64,000 nucleotides of DNA from Isoalcanivorax indicus. GTDB taxonomy: Bacteria > Pseudomonadota > Gammaproteobacteria > Pseudomonadales > Alcanivoracaceae. The notes beneath the pieces were generated by a model. That model made no database searches and was not told where the DNA came from. It saw nothing but the letters and a program-made list of their open reading frames with translations. Shown here one piece after another: positions 55,329-64,000 of this stretch (position 1 is its first letter; every line of letters begins with the position of its first letter). The stretch lies in the NCBI RefSeq assembly GCF_003259185.1, contig NZ_QGMP01000001.1:1674001-1738000 (forward strand). The letters run 5' to 3'. A program made the translations under genes and the position numbers.

Positions 55329-57602
55329 TCAGCGGGTGCGCAGTAGCAGGCTCATTCCCACCGTGCGCGGTGCGCCCGCCAGGGCGCCGTAGTCGCCGCC
55401 GCCATTCAGGGCAAAGACAGCCGTCATGTAATCTTCATCCGTGAGATTGCGCGCCCACAATTCGACCTCCCAGCGCGCATGACGCACACCAACGTGGGCA
55501 TCCAGCAGTCCCCTGCTGTCGACATGACTGCCGGTGCCGCGCTCGGTGGTGCCGTGATAACCGCTGCGCCAGTGGTAATGCAGGCCGCTGTACAGCTGGC
55601 GGCCGTCGCTCAGCAGGTAGACGTGGCGCAGGTCGGCGTAGGCGGTCCAGCGCGGTGCATTGGCCATGCGTTCACCGCTGAGGTCACAGAACAGCTCGCC
55701 GGATTCCGGCGGGCACGGTGCTTCCGGAAAATCGAGGTAACGCGCGTCGTTGTAGCCCGCCCCGGTGGCCAGATTCAGGCTGCCAGGCAACGGGGTCTGC
55801 GCCTCCACTTCCACCCCGCGGGAACGCACCCGTTCAACATTGATGATGTTATTCATCTGCGGGATCAGTGGCGACGAATCCGGGTTGTAGGTCAGCGCCT
55901 GGTAATCACGAATCTCGATCTGGTACAACGTCATGCTCACCTGCGCCTGGCCGGGCAGCGGCGCGATCACGCCGGCTTCCAGACTGCGGCTTTGCTCCGG
56001 CCTGAAGGTCGGCGGCACACTGCCAGACACCGTCTCACCATTGATGCCCCCTGGCTTGAAGCCGGTGCTGACGCCGGCCTGATAACGCACGCCCGACGCC
56101 ATGGTGTAACCGCCATACAGGCCACCATCCAGACTCTCGTCGCGGCGCCGGTGACGGGCATCGCTGTTCTGCCCCAGCAGCGCCGCACGCAGGGCCAGAA
56201 ACTCGGGGATCGGCGGTATCGGTTGCAGGCCGCCCACGCGTCGCGCTGTGGTGCCGTGCGTACGATCGTGGCTGTGGCGCAATACCGCGCTGACATCAAT
56301 GCCGGGCCGGGGTGCCCAGTCTGTCTGCGCATAAAGGGCTCGGTGACGAGCGGATTCCGTGCCCGGCGACACCACCGTGCCGCCATCGAGCACACTCGCC
56401 AGCAGCGCATCGTCCATCGGCGGCAATCCCATGCCGGCCGTAAACCAGCGCGCCGCATCCGGGCCATATTGCAGGCCTCGCACCCGGTCATGGGATTGCT
56501 CCAGATAATAGGCGCCCAGGCGATAATCCAGTGACACGCCCAGCGCCCCTTCCAGACGCAACTCCTGACTCCACTGCTGATGCGCCATGCTGGCCCCACC
56601 GCGCGGCGCCACCGCCAGATCGATGCTGTCCAGGTCATACCAGGCATCCATCTGCCAGTCGCGCCAGCCGGTCACACTGACCAGGCGCAGCGCGGGCGAC
56701 ACCCAGGCATCCAGGTGCAGGGTGGCGGAATCCTGATCCATCAGTCGGCGATTGTCCGAGTCTTGCGCCACCTGGCGCGAGTAAGGGTTGGCGGGCAACA
56801 GCGGATGTCCCAGTGCAGCCGCCCGGGCCTGCGAGGCCTGGCTGTAGTGCGCGACAGAATAGGCGCAGCACGCTTCATCAAGCCGCGTGCGTTCAAGCAG
56901 CAGGCGCGCCCGCATATCCGCCAGCGGCTGCCACAACAGTTGAACCCGGGCGCCATCATGATATTCGTTGTTGAGCTTGCGGCCATCAAACCGGTTGTCG
57001 ACCACACCGTCGCGCCGGTGACGATAGGCCGATACGCGGGCAGCCAACTGCCCCGGCAGCATTTCGCCGTTGGCCACCAGTTGATGCTGCATCAATCCGT
57101 GACTGCCCAGCGTGCTCTGCAAGGCCGCGCCGGTATGCCACTCAGGTGGGCGATGACGCAGATGCAATGCGCCCACGCTGGTCGCCGGGCCAGGCCCGGC
57201 CAGTGCCGGCGTACGCACAATCTCCACCGATTCCAGATCGTAGAGATGCGCAGGAAACAGGGCCTGGCGCCCCAGATACACCTCATCCACAGTGACGCCA
57301 ACACTGCCGCGCATGCCATCATTGAACGCGGTGGTGCCGAGGCCACGCAGAAAAATGCCGGTATTGCGATTATCCGGCTGGGTCATCTGCAACGACACGG
57401 TGCGCAATGCCAGCTGTTCGGCATCGATACGATGGTCGCTGATCGACCGGGGCACGTCAGCGCCTTGCTCCGCGACCACATCAATGACCGGTAGCTGCGC
57501 CGCCCGGGCGACAGACTGCAAGGCCACCAGGCCCAGCACACTGCACCATAGCGCGACGGTATATGACCACCGCCTGAAGAAGTCGGCCTGACTGCACCAC
57601 AT
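55329..57602 (-). CDS. TonB-dependent outer-membrane receptor with an atypical plug
   Basis: A 757-residue receptor: signal peptide to about residue 35 (SVLGLVALQSVARA), plug residues about 40-160 and a 22-strand-type barrel with a C-terminal aromatic end GMSLLLRTR. VTVDEVYLGRQALFPAHLYDLESVEIVR is the usual plug segment, but the next part reads TPALAGPGPATSVGALHLRH where family members have LRGPQGTLYG. No clear TonB box is seen after the signal. The gene is 31 bases past the kinase gene in the same direction, so co-transcribed. Ligand unknown; several barrel segments resemble Fe-siderophore receptors. Confidence 0.85.
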   Translation of the reverse strand: MWCSQADFFRRWSYTVALWCSVLGLVALQSVARAAQLPVIDVVAEQGADVPRSISDHRIDAEQLALRTVSLQMTQPDNRNTGIFLRGLGTTAFNDGMRGSVGVTVDEVYLGRQALFPAHLYDLESVEIVRTPALAGPGPATSVGALHLRHRPPEWHTGAALQSTLGSHGLMQHQLVANGEMLPGQLAARVSAYRHRRDGVVDNRFDGRKLNNEYHDGARVQLLWQPLADMRARLLLERTRLDEACCAYSVAHYSQASQARAAALGHPLLPANPYSRQVAQDSDNRRLMDQDSATLHLDAWVSPALRLVSVTGWRDWQMDAWYDLDSIDLAVAPRGGASMAHQQWSQELRLEGALGVSLDYRLGAYYLEQSHDRVRGLQYGPDAARWFTAGMGLPPMDDALLASVLDGGTVVSPGTESARHRALYAQTDWAPRPGIDVSAVLRHSHDRTHGTTARRVGGLQPIPPIPEFLALRAALLGQNSDARHRRRDESLDGGLYGGYTMASGVRYQAGVSTGFKPGGINGETVSGSVPPTFRPEQSRSLEAGVIAPLPGQAQVSMTLYQIEIRDYQALTYNPDSSPLIPQMNNIINVERVRSRGVEVEAQTPLPGSLNLATGAGYNDARYLDFPEAPCPPESGELFCDLSGERMANAPRWTAYADLRHVYLLSDGRQLYSGLHYHWRSGYHGTTERGTGSHVDSRGLLDAHVGVRHARWEVELWARNLTDEDYMTAVFALNGGGDYGALAGAPRTVGMSLLLRTR

Positions 57603-57633
57603 CCCTGGATTCCCCCCAGAACAGTTTCTTTTT

Positions 57634-59691
57634 TTATGCCTGCGGACCACCACCCAGCAGTGGCAATCGCAAGCGGGCCACCGTGCCGCACCCGTCTTGC
57701 GCCGGCAGCAACGCAATATCGCCGCCATGATGGCGAACGATCTCACGACACACATACAGGCCCAGCCCGGACCCCGCGGTGGTCTGCTCGTTGGCAGCGC
57801 GGTAATACTTCTCGAATACCTTTTCCACATCTGCCGGTGGCACGCCCGGCCCCTGGTCGCGCACGGTAATCACGGCATGATCCCCCTCGCGGGACAGGCT
57901 GAGCGCCACCGGCGTATCAGCGGGCGCGTATTTCAGTGCATTGTCCACCAGATTGGCCACCACCACCCCGACAAGATCGGGATCAACGCGGGCCGGAATG
58001 GCCTCGTCCGGCAAGGAGATATTCAAGCGTTCATCGGCGCTCGGGGCAATGCGACTTTCCAGAATATGGCGCAGATCACAATATTTCAGACGCAGGCGCG
58101 ACGGGGATGCAATGCGGTCGTCCGCCAGCAGGTTCTCGATGACGCCGATCAACCGGGCCACCGACCGGCGAATACGCGATACGCGGCGATGCACCGGCTC
58201 GTCCACCGGCGTCGCTTCGGCCGCCAGGCCCTGCGCGGCGGAGTCGATCACCGCCAGGGGTGTGCGCAACTCGTGGGACAACATGGCGACAAACTGGCGC
58301 TGGCTCTGCAGCGCGCGCCGTTCGCTTTCCAGCGCCTCCCGCAAACGCCCCTGAGCGTCGGTGCGCTCGGCCACCTCCGTACGCAAGCGATCGTTGGCCA
58401 CATCAAGATCGTGCGTGCGTTCCCGCACCCGGGCTTCCAGCGCCCGTTCGGCAGCCTGGGCGGCCTGCAGCGCGGCCTCCTGGGCACGACGGCGCCTCAG
58501 TTCCGTGCGCCCGGCGCGTTGCGCCAGCACCAGATTGAGCAGCACCAGATGCACCAGCGCGCCGACGTTCGGCAGATGATCCACCAGCGGCACTGTCTCC
58601 AGCAGCTCGAACGCCCTGGCAATCACCGCCAGCAAACCCGCCACCAGCGGCATGAACGCGATGGCATAGACCCGCACGCTGCGATGCCGGAACAAGGCGT
58701 GCAGCATCATGCCGGCAAAGCTGACGATGGCCACCACGGTGAGCAACCTGAAGGCGCGTACCGGATCAAACCCCGGCTGCAGGCCTGCCGCGCCGGCCGC
58801 CCCCAGTATGATGAAAGCGGCAATCAGCACGCGCCCGAACTGGTAAAGACGCGGATAGTAAAGTCGCGTCCTGAAGGCCAGCAGGACAAAAGACGTCATG
58901 AACACCGCACTGGCGGCAAACAGGGTCCGCGAGGTCGGGTAATACCAGGCCGCGAAGGCGGGCACCATCTGTAGCAGGTAGCCGCCGACCACCAGCGAAA
59001 ACAGCGCCGTGGACAACAGCGCGAGAGCGTAGCGCAGGTAAAGCGGGTCTTTCAGACCGCGCCAGAAAAACAGGTTGATCACCACCACCAGCAGCATCAT
59101 GCCAAAGTACAGCCCGAACCCGGCATATTCGGCAGCCACAAAACGCGACATGGCGGTATGTTCGAACAGCAGCAGGTCTATCGCCAGGCGCGGTGTGGTG
59201 ATTTCCAGATAATAGACCGTCACACTGTCGGCGGCGGGAGACAGCAGGAAGGCCGCGCCACGATAGGGAATATCACTGTCATTGCGGCCCTCGGTCAGCG
59301 CGCGCACCCGCGTCCTGAAGCCCTCATTCGTCACATCGTGCAGCGCCACGTGCGCGACATAGGCAGGCAGCAACTTCAGTACCCAGTCGCGACGCGCCGT
59401 ATCGCTGCGTTGCAGGCACAGCCGCAGCCACACGGTTTCATGGTTTTTCACATGCACACCGGAACGGGGCAGCGGCACAAAGGCACTTTCCGGCAAAGCT
59501 GCCACCTCTTCCACCGACCCCGGCGACAGCTCCGGGGAGACACGTGTCAGCCCGGCACCCAGTGTGGCGACACCGAATTCGCCCGCTTGCGTGAGCTGTG
59601 CCGCCGTACAGCCGGGCGCGGCGGCCGCAGGCGTGCACCAGGACAGCAGCACCAGAGCCAGGCCCCAGCACAAGGCGCCGCCACGCAACAT
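57634..59691 (-). CDS. 7TMR-DISM sensor histidine kinase
   Basis: A 685-residue kinase: Sec signal to about residue 25, an extracytoplasmic 7TMR-DISMED2 domain (residues about 35-165, beginning after TRVSPELSPG), seven membrane segments at about 185-385, a coiled coil at 400-440, HisKA with HELRTPLAVIDSAAQGL, HATPase with NLVDNALKYAPAD, VRDQGPGVPP and GSGLGLYVCREIV. DISMED2 domains bind sugars or related small molecules in other kinases. ATG 59691 is preferred as it starts the signal peptide. The response regulator is divergent at 59800. Confidence 0.9.
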   Translation of the reverse strand: MLRGGALCWGLALVLLSWCTPAAAAPGCTAAQLTQAGEFGVATLGAGLTRVSPELSPGSVEEVAALPESAFVPLPRSGVHVKNHETVWLRLCLQRSDTARRDWVLKLLPAYVAHVALHDVTNEGFRTRVRALTEGRNDSDIPYRGAAFLLSPAADSVTVYYLEITTPRLAIDLLLFEHTAMSRFVAAEYAGFGLYFGMMLLVVVINLFFWRGLKDPLYLRYALALLSTALFSLVVGGYLLQMVPAFAAWYYPTSRTLFAASAVFMTSFVLLAFRTRLYYPRLYQFGRVLIAAFIILGAAGAAGLQPGFDPVRAFRLLTVVAIVSFAGMMLHALFRHRSVRVYAIAFMPLVAGLLAVIARAFELLETVPLVDHLPNVGALVHLVLLNLVLAQRAGRTELRRRRAQEAALQAAQAAERALEARVRERTHDLDVANDRLRTEVAERTDAQGRLREALESERRALQSQRQFVAMLSHELRTPLAVIDSAAQGLAAEATPVDEPVHRRVSRIRRSVARLIGVIENLLADDRIASPSRLRLKYCDLRHILESRIAPSADERLNISLPDEAIPARVDPDLVGVVVANLVDNALKYAPADTPVALSLSREGDHAVITVRDQGPGVPPADVEKVFEKYYRAANEQTTAGSGLGLYVCREIVRHHGGDIALLPAQDGCGTVARLRLPLLGGGPQA

Positions 59692-59799
59692 GATCACGGT
59701 CTCACCACCGGCAGCCATGTGCTGCGAGCACCTGGCAAGCTGGCTATACTGGCCAACGGACAACGTCGGGCCGGGAAAGGCAACATCAGAAGGGGATAC

Positions 59800-60489
59800 A
59801 TGATAGGCAAGGGAATCCGTGTCTGTGTGGTCGAAGACGACGAAGACCTGCGCGAGGAGCTGGTCTGCGCCCTGTCGCGGGAAGGCTTCGAGGTACGCGC
59901 CTTTCCCGGATCACGAGAGCTTTACGCCGCATTGCTGCATCAGAGCACCGACCTGTTGCTGCTTGATCTGGGTCTGCCCGGTGAAGACGGCCATACCATC
60001 ATGCGTCGTCTCAAGGATGCCATGCCCGTCGGTATTGTCATCTGCTCTGCCCGCAGCGCCGTGGATGAACGTGTTCTCAGCATGATGACCGGCGCCGATG
60101 CCTATCTGGTCAAACCGGTCGACATGCGCGAGCTGGTGGCCACGCTGATCAGTGTTTATCGCCGTCTCGGCAAGAGCACCGCCCCTGCCCTCCCCGATGC
60201 CCCACGCTGGTCTCTGGCCGATGAAGGCTGGACACTGCGTGCGCCGGATGGCGCCTCCCTGCCGTTGAGCCCCTCCGAAGGCACAGTCCTGAAACTTTTG
60301 TTTAGCACCCCCGGGCAGCCGGTCTCCCGCGACAGTATCGTTCAGGCGCTGGGCCACAACAGCGACTATTATCTGGATCATCGCCTGGACATGCTGTTCA
60401 GTCGCTTGCGCCGCAAGGTACGGGAGCATTGTGGCGAGCGCTTGCCTGTGCGTGCGGTGCGAGGTATCGGCTTTATTCTGCGTCCCTGA
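59800..60489 (+). CDS. OmpR-family response regulator
   Basis: A 229-residue regulator with receiver residues E12, D13 and D14, phospho-aspartate D56 in LLLLDLGLPG, lysine in AYLVKPVD, and a C-terminal winged helix (LSPSEGTVLKLLFSTPGQPVSRDSIV). It is divergent from the kinase gene 108 bases away and 220 bases upstream of the large surface protein gene; it is the likely partner of the kinase. AAGGGG precedes ATG 59800. Confidence 0.9.
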   Translation: MIGKGIRVCVVEDDEDLREELVCALSREGFEVRAFPGSRELYAALLHQSTDLLLLDLGLPGEDGHTIMRRLKDAMPVGIVICSARSAVDERVLSMMTGADAYLVKPVDMRELVATLISVYRRLGKSTAPALPDAPRWSLADEGWTLRAPDGASLPLSPSEGTVLKLLFSTPGQPVSRDSIVQALGHNSDYYLDHRLDMLFSRLRRKVREHCGERLPVRAVRGIGFILRP

Positions 60490-60709
60490 TTTTCCACCGG
60501 CGAAGCGGCTCTTCGCAATGCCCCCGGTCGTAATGTGAGTTAGCGGTGAGTTTCGCAACCATCCGTGAGTGTCCCCGTCTTCCCCCGCGTCTAGATTTAC
60601 CCCCATGTAACGTACCGTAGCTGGATCGTCGCTGCGCCGTAACAGGCCGGGCCAGGCGTTGTGCCTGCAGCCAGGCCAATAACAAACGCTCCTTGGGGGA
60701 GATTATCCA

Positions 60710-63700
60710 ATGTATTTGCCTGCTAGCGGCCTTCGCGCCCGCCTGGCCTTGCTGATGCTGGTCCTGCTGACCACGCTGTCCAGCGTGGCCGGGGCCGACA
60801 TCATTCGCGCTTTTGATACCCGTGCCAGCTTTGATCAGCGCGGTGACATTCAGTTGATCGGCAACACGCTGCTCACCTGTACCGGTACCGGGTGTGCCAA
60901 TATCCAGAACGGGACGGACACCGGCGGCAGCGCCCATAACGGCAATCGCAACATGGTGTACGTCAATGTCGACGCCATGGCGGGCTTCCCCAATTCTTCC
61001 TCTGCCGATCTCGCACTGCCCGCCGGGGCCACGGTGCAGTTCGCCGGCCTTTACTGGGGCGCCCGCGCGGCGGAGACCTCCCTGACCCGGGGCGATATCC
61101 GCTTCCGCGTTCCCGGCACCCCCGGTTATCACCAGATCAGTGCCGCGGTAGTCGACACCGTGCCCAATCAGTGGACCAACGCCTCCTCCCATCCTTACCA
61201 GGCGATGGCCGATGTCACCGCCCTGGTCGCAGCGGCGGGCTCCGGCACCTACACCGTGGCGGACCTCACCGCCAACAACGGTAACGGCGGCACACTGGGT
61301 AACTATGGTGGCTGGGGTCTGGTGATCATCTACCAGGATAGCAACGAGCCCTTCCGTCGGCTGATGGTGTATGACGGCGCCGCCGAAGTGGACAACAGCA
61401 ACAACGTCAACATCACCGTCGAAGGCCTGCTGACGCCCCTGACCGGCGCGTTCAGCACCTATCTGGGTGCCCTGGTGTGGGAAGGCGACCTGAGCTACTC
61501 CGGCGACCAGTTCCGCCTCAATGGCACCGCATTGAGTGATGCCCGCAACCCGGCCAACAATTTCTGGAACAGCACCATCACCCGGCTGGGCCAACACATC
61601 ACCACCAAGAATCCGCATTACGTCAACCAGCTTGCGGTGGACATCAACTACGTAGATGCCTCCGGCATTCTGGCCAACGGCGCTGACAGCGCCACGCTGA
61701 CCTTTTCCACCACCATGGACGCCTACGCCCCCCATGCTGTGGCGTTCGTGGTAGAGCTGCATGCCCCCGACCTGATCAGCTCGCTGGATATCGACGGTGT
61801 GGATGTGGACGGCGGGTTGCTGCTGCCCGGCGATGAAATCGAATACACCATTACCTTCAGCAACACCGGCGCCGACGATGCCACCAATGTGCTGCTGGAA
61901 GCACCGCTGCCTGCGGGCGTGACCCTTGTGCCCGGCAGCCTGGAGATCATGACCAACGCCAGCGGAGCCCCGACAGGCCCGCAAACCGACGCCGTGGGCG
62001 ACGACCTGGCCGAGTTCGACGGCAATAGCGTGATCTTCCGCGCGGGCACCGGCGCCTCGGGCTCCGAGGGCGGCGCCATGCCGGTGGGCGAAAGTGCCAG
62101 CCTGCGTTTCCGGGTGCAGGTGGATAGCACGCCGGCCGTGGTCGGCGAGACCCTGTCCAGCGAAGTCTTTGTGACCTACAACTCCGCCACGCTGGGTACG
62201 GAATACAATGCCTCCGGCAGCGTCACCCTCAACCTCAGCGTCGCCAGCGAAGCCGAGATCGAGGACGAACTCGAACTGACCCTGCTGGACATCACGGCCG
62301 GCACGCCCACCAGCGTCACGGTCGGTGGTCAGCTGACCTACACCTTTACCGTCGCCAACAGCGGCAACCTGAGCCTCAGCAATCTGAGCCTGGATATCGA
62401 CCTGCCGGTGACCGGTGTGAGCTGCACCAACGCCAGCCTGGCGCCCTCGGCGCAGACGACCTGCCAGGCCACCGTGACCCTGACCCAGGACATGCTGGAC
62501 AACGAAGAAGTCAGCTTCAGCGCCAGCGCCACGGCCACCGGGCCACTCGGGACGTTCAGTTCGGTGTCGGTCAGCGAAACCACGCCGCTGGATCTGTTGC
62601 CGGAACTGGTCAGCATCGCCCGCTTTGCGCCCATTGATGCGCTCACCAATGCCGACCCGGTCGGCTTCCTGGTGACCTTCAGCAAGGAGGTTACCAACGT
62701 CGATGTTAGCGACTTCATGCCTGTCGGCGCCGCCGCAGGGACCGCGTCGATTCTGAGTGTCGCCACGCAAGGCGGCGCGCACAGTTATCTGGTCACCGTC
62801 ACGGGCATCGCCGAAGCCAACGGCACACTGGGGCTGGCCCTGTCCCCGGCCAATGACATCGAGGACAACGCTGGCGCGGCGCTGGCAGACCTCGCGCCCA
62901 CCGGCATCAACCAGACCTATACGCTGGACAACACGCCACCGCCAGTTCCTGTGGTGAGCGGCATCAGCGATGACACCGGCGTCAGCGACAGTGACGGCAT
63001 TACCCAGGACAACACCCTGCTGTTCCAGGGCACCGGTGAAGCAGGCAGCCTGATCACCGTCTACCTGGACGGCACACCGCTGGGCACCACCCTGGTCGAC
63101 GGCACTGGCGTCTGGACCTTCGACCACAGCGGCACCACGCTGCCCGACGGGACCTACGCCATCACGGCCACCGCCGAAGACAGCCTGGGCAATACCTCTG
63201 CACTGTCCGGCGCACTGACCGTAGTCATCGACACGCAAGCCCCTGTCCCGACACTGGATCAGGACGGCGCTCAACTGAACGACAGCACCCCGACCCTGAC
63301 CGGCACCACGGAACCGGGCGCCTCGGTGGTCGTGGTGGTGGACGGCGAGACCTACACCACCACCGCTGATGCCACCACCGGCCAGTGGAGTGTCACCGTC
63401 ACCGAGGAACTGGCGGACGGCCAGCACCCCGTCGAGATCACCATTACGGATCTCGCTGGCAACAGCGGCAACGACACCTTCAGCCTGGACATCGACGGCG
63501 AGCCGCCTGCGCTGGAAAGTATCCAACGCCACGCCCCCACCGAAGAGATCACCAACGCCAACATCGTGACCTTCCTGGTGAGCTTTGACGAAGCAGTGGT
63601 GAACCTGGACGTCACCGACTTTGTGCTGACCGGTGCTGCCGCAGGCGACGCCATGATCAGCAATCTGGTGCCGCAGCCGGGTGGCCTGCAATACCTGATC

Positions 63701-64000
63701 GAGGTCTCCGGCCTCGACACCGCCGACGGCCTGCTGGGCCTGGCGATTTCCGCCACGGCCGACATTCTCGACAGCCATGGCAATGCCCTGGTGCCCGCCG
63801 TGCCGCCGATCAACGAAGGCTATGTTCTCGATAACACAGCGCCAGTGCTGGACGGGGCCACTGTCGACGAGGACACCCTGACCCTGGGCTTCGACGAAAC
63901 ACTGGATGACGCCAGCGTGCCCGCACCCGGCGATTTCACGGTGGTGGTCGATGGCAACCCCGTCACAGTGACCGGCGTGAGCGTGGTCGGATCAGACGTG
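60710..64000 (+). CDS. Very large repeat-containing surface protein, N-terminal 1097 codons (cut by window edge)
   Basis: ATG 60710 follows GGGGGAG and opens 1097 codons with no stop to the window end. A Sec signal is at residues 1-28 (LMLVLLTTLSSVAGA). Residues about 30-345 form a beta-rich domain with no confident family. Residues about 350-500 and 520-640 resemble DUF11/isopeptide-type repeats (DEIEYTITFSNTGADDATNV, SVTVGGQLTYTFTVANSGNLSL). Two similar domains (about 643-740 and 947-1040; LTNADPVGFLVTFSKEV and ITNANIVTFLVSFDEAV) alternate with two bacterial Ig-like domains (about 741-843 and 844-934). A SwmB-like repeat begins near 1040. It is probably an outer-surface adhesin or sheath protein; the C-terminus is needed to say how it is exported. 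Confidence 0.9.
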   Translation, partial: MYLPASGLRARLALLMLVLLTTLSSVAGADIIRAFDTRASFDQRGDIQLIGNTLLTCTGTGCANIQNGTDTGGSAHNGNRNMVYVNVDAMAGFPNSSSADLALPAGATVQFAGLYWGARAAETSLTRGDIRFRVPGTPGYHQISAAVVDTVPNQWTNASSHPYQAMADVTALVAAAGSGTYTVADLTANNGNGGTLGNYGGWGLVIIYQDSNEPFRRLMVYDGAAEVDNSNNVNITVEGLLTPLTGAFSTYLGALVWEGDLSYSGDQFRLNGTALSDARNPANNFWNSTITRLGQHITTKNPHYVNQLAVDINYVDASGILANGADSATLTFSTTMDAYAPHAVAFVVELHAPDLISSLDIDGVDVDGGLLLPGDEIEYTITFSNTGADDATNVLLEAPLPAGVTLVPGSLEIMTNASGAPTGPQTDAVGDDLAEFDGNSVIFRAGTGASGSEGGAMPVGESASLRFRVQVDSTPAVVGETLSSEVFVTYNSATLGTEYNASGSVTLNLSVASEAEIEDELELTLLDITAGTPTSVTVGGQLTYTFTVANSGNLSLSNLSLDIDLPVTGVSCTNASLAPSAQTTCQATVTLTQDMLDNEEVSFSASATATGPLGTFSSVSVSETTPLDLLPELVSIARFAPIDALTNADPVGFLVTFSKEVTNVDVSDFMPVGAAAGTASILSVATQGGAHSYLVTVTGIAEANGTLGLALSPANDIEDNAGAALADLAPTGINQTYTLDNTPPPVPVVSGISDDTGVSDSDGITQDNTLLFQGTGEAGSLITVYLDGTPLGTTLVDGTGVWTFDHSGTTLPDGTYAITATAEDSLGNTSALSGALTVVIDTQAPVPTLDQDGAQLNDSTPTLTGTTEPGASVVVVVDGETYTTTADATTGQWSVTVTEELADGQHPVEITITDLAGNSGNDTFSLDIDGEPPALESIQRHAPTEEITNANIVTFLVSFDEAVVNLDVTDFVLTGAAAGDAMISNLVPQPGGLQYLIEVSGLDTADGLLGLAISATADILDSHGNALVPAVPPINEGYVLDNTAPVLDGATVDEDTLTLGFDETLDDASVPAPGDFTVVVDGNPVTVTGVSVVGSDV

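Noticed and set aside
60473-63778. Open frame of 1101 codons on the minus strand
   Set aside because: It is the shadow of the surface protein gene on the plus strand, which has a signal peptide, a ribosome site and recognisable repeat domains; the minus frame is glycine/valine-rich without any family features.

Overview
The window is about 62-65% GC, densely packed, chromosomal DNA of a gammaproteobacterium. Gene content (nitrate assimilation with a PP2C/kinase fusion, Liu leucine catabolism, divergent ETF/ETF-QO, paired GMC dehydrogenases, two MpaB-type oxygenases, NAD malate dehydrogenase, a phasin-like protein) fits a marine, lipid- or hydrocarbon-using genus such as Alcanivorax or a relative. 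That genus name is inference from content, not a database match. I saw no rRNA, tRNA, insertion sequence or CRISPR array.

Layout. (1) 1-11004 is a nitrate assimilation locus: nirB (leftward, cut by the window edge), a divergent nitrate transporter narK followed by a PP2C phosphatase/Ser-Thr kinase fusion, then nrtABC, an MpaB-like oxygenase and the nitrate-sensing ANTAR antiterminator nasR. The three transcription units nirB, narK-kinase and nrtABC each begin with a GG-N10-GC sigma-54 promoter. Each promoter is followed at once by a pair of short hairpins with A1/G4 hexaloops, the known RNA target of ANTAR proteins. In nirB and nrtA the second hairpin overlaps the left arm of a U-tract intrinsic terminator. 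The region reads as a complete nitrogen- and nitrate-gated attenuation regulon whose regulator is encoded in the same locus. (2) 11073-19282 holds housekeeping genes: trhO, a BolA-family gene, a carboxylesterase, a phasin-like protein, an AraC regulator, a geranylgeranyl-reductase-like flavoprotein, mdh, rraA and an NAD-binding oxidoreductase. (3) 19279-29662 holds a hybrid sensor kinase and the operon liuR-liuABCD-aacS, with a perfect LiuR-type palindrome on the liuR promoter. (4) 29673-34190 holds two tandem copies of a Tat-exported small subunit plus GMC flavoprotein module. (5) 34374-42927 holds nfeD-slipin, etfBA divergent from ETF-QO (PsrA-like site between them), a second MpaB-like gene, cspA and an ABC-F ATPase. 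(6) 42970-55253 is a more accessory stretch of envelope and stress genes, several small regulators beside their likely targets (a Crp-like protein, an MmyB-like HTH with an MFS pump, TetR with FAH/MBL hydrolases, LysR with SDR/NTF2) and DUF proteins. (7) 55329-64000 holds a TonB-dependent receptor with an unusual plug, a 7TMR-DISM histidine kinase, a divergent OmpR-type regulator, and the first 1097 codons of a very large repeat-containing surface protein that runs off the window.

Translation starts were moved from the longest open frame wherever a Shine-Dalgarno site, protein family length or operon overlap favoured another codon; such cases are stated.
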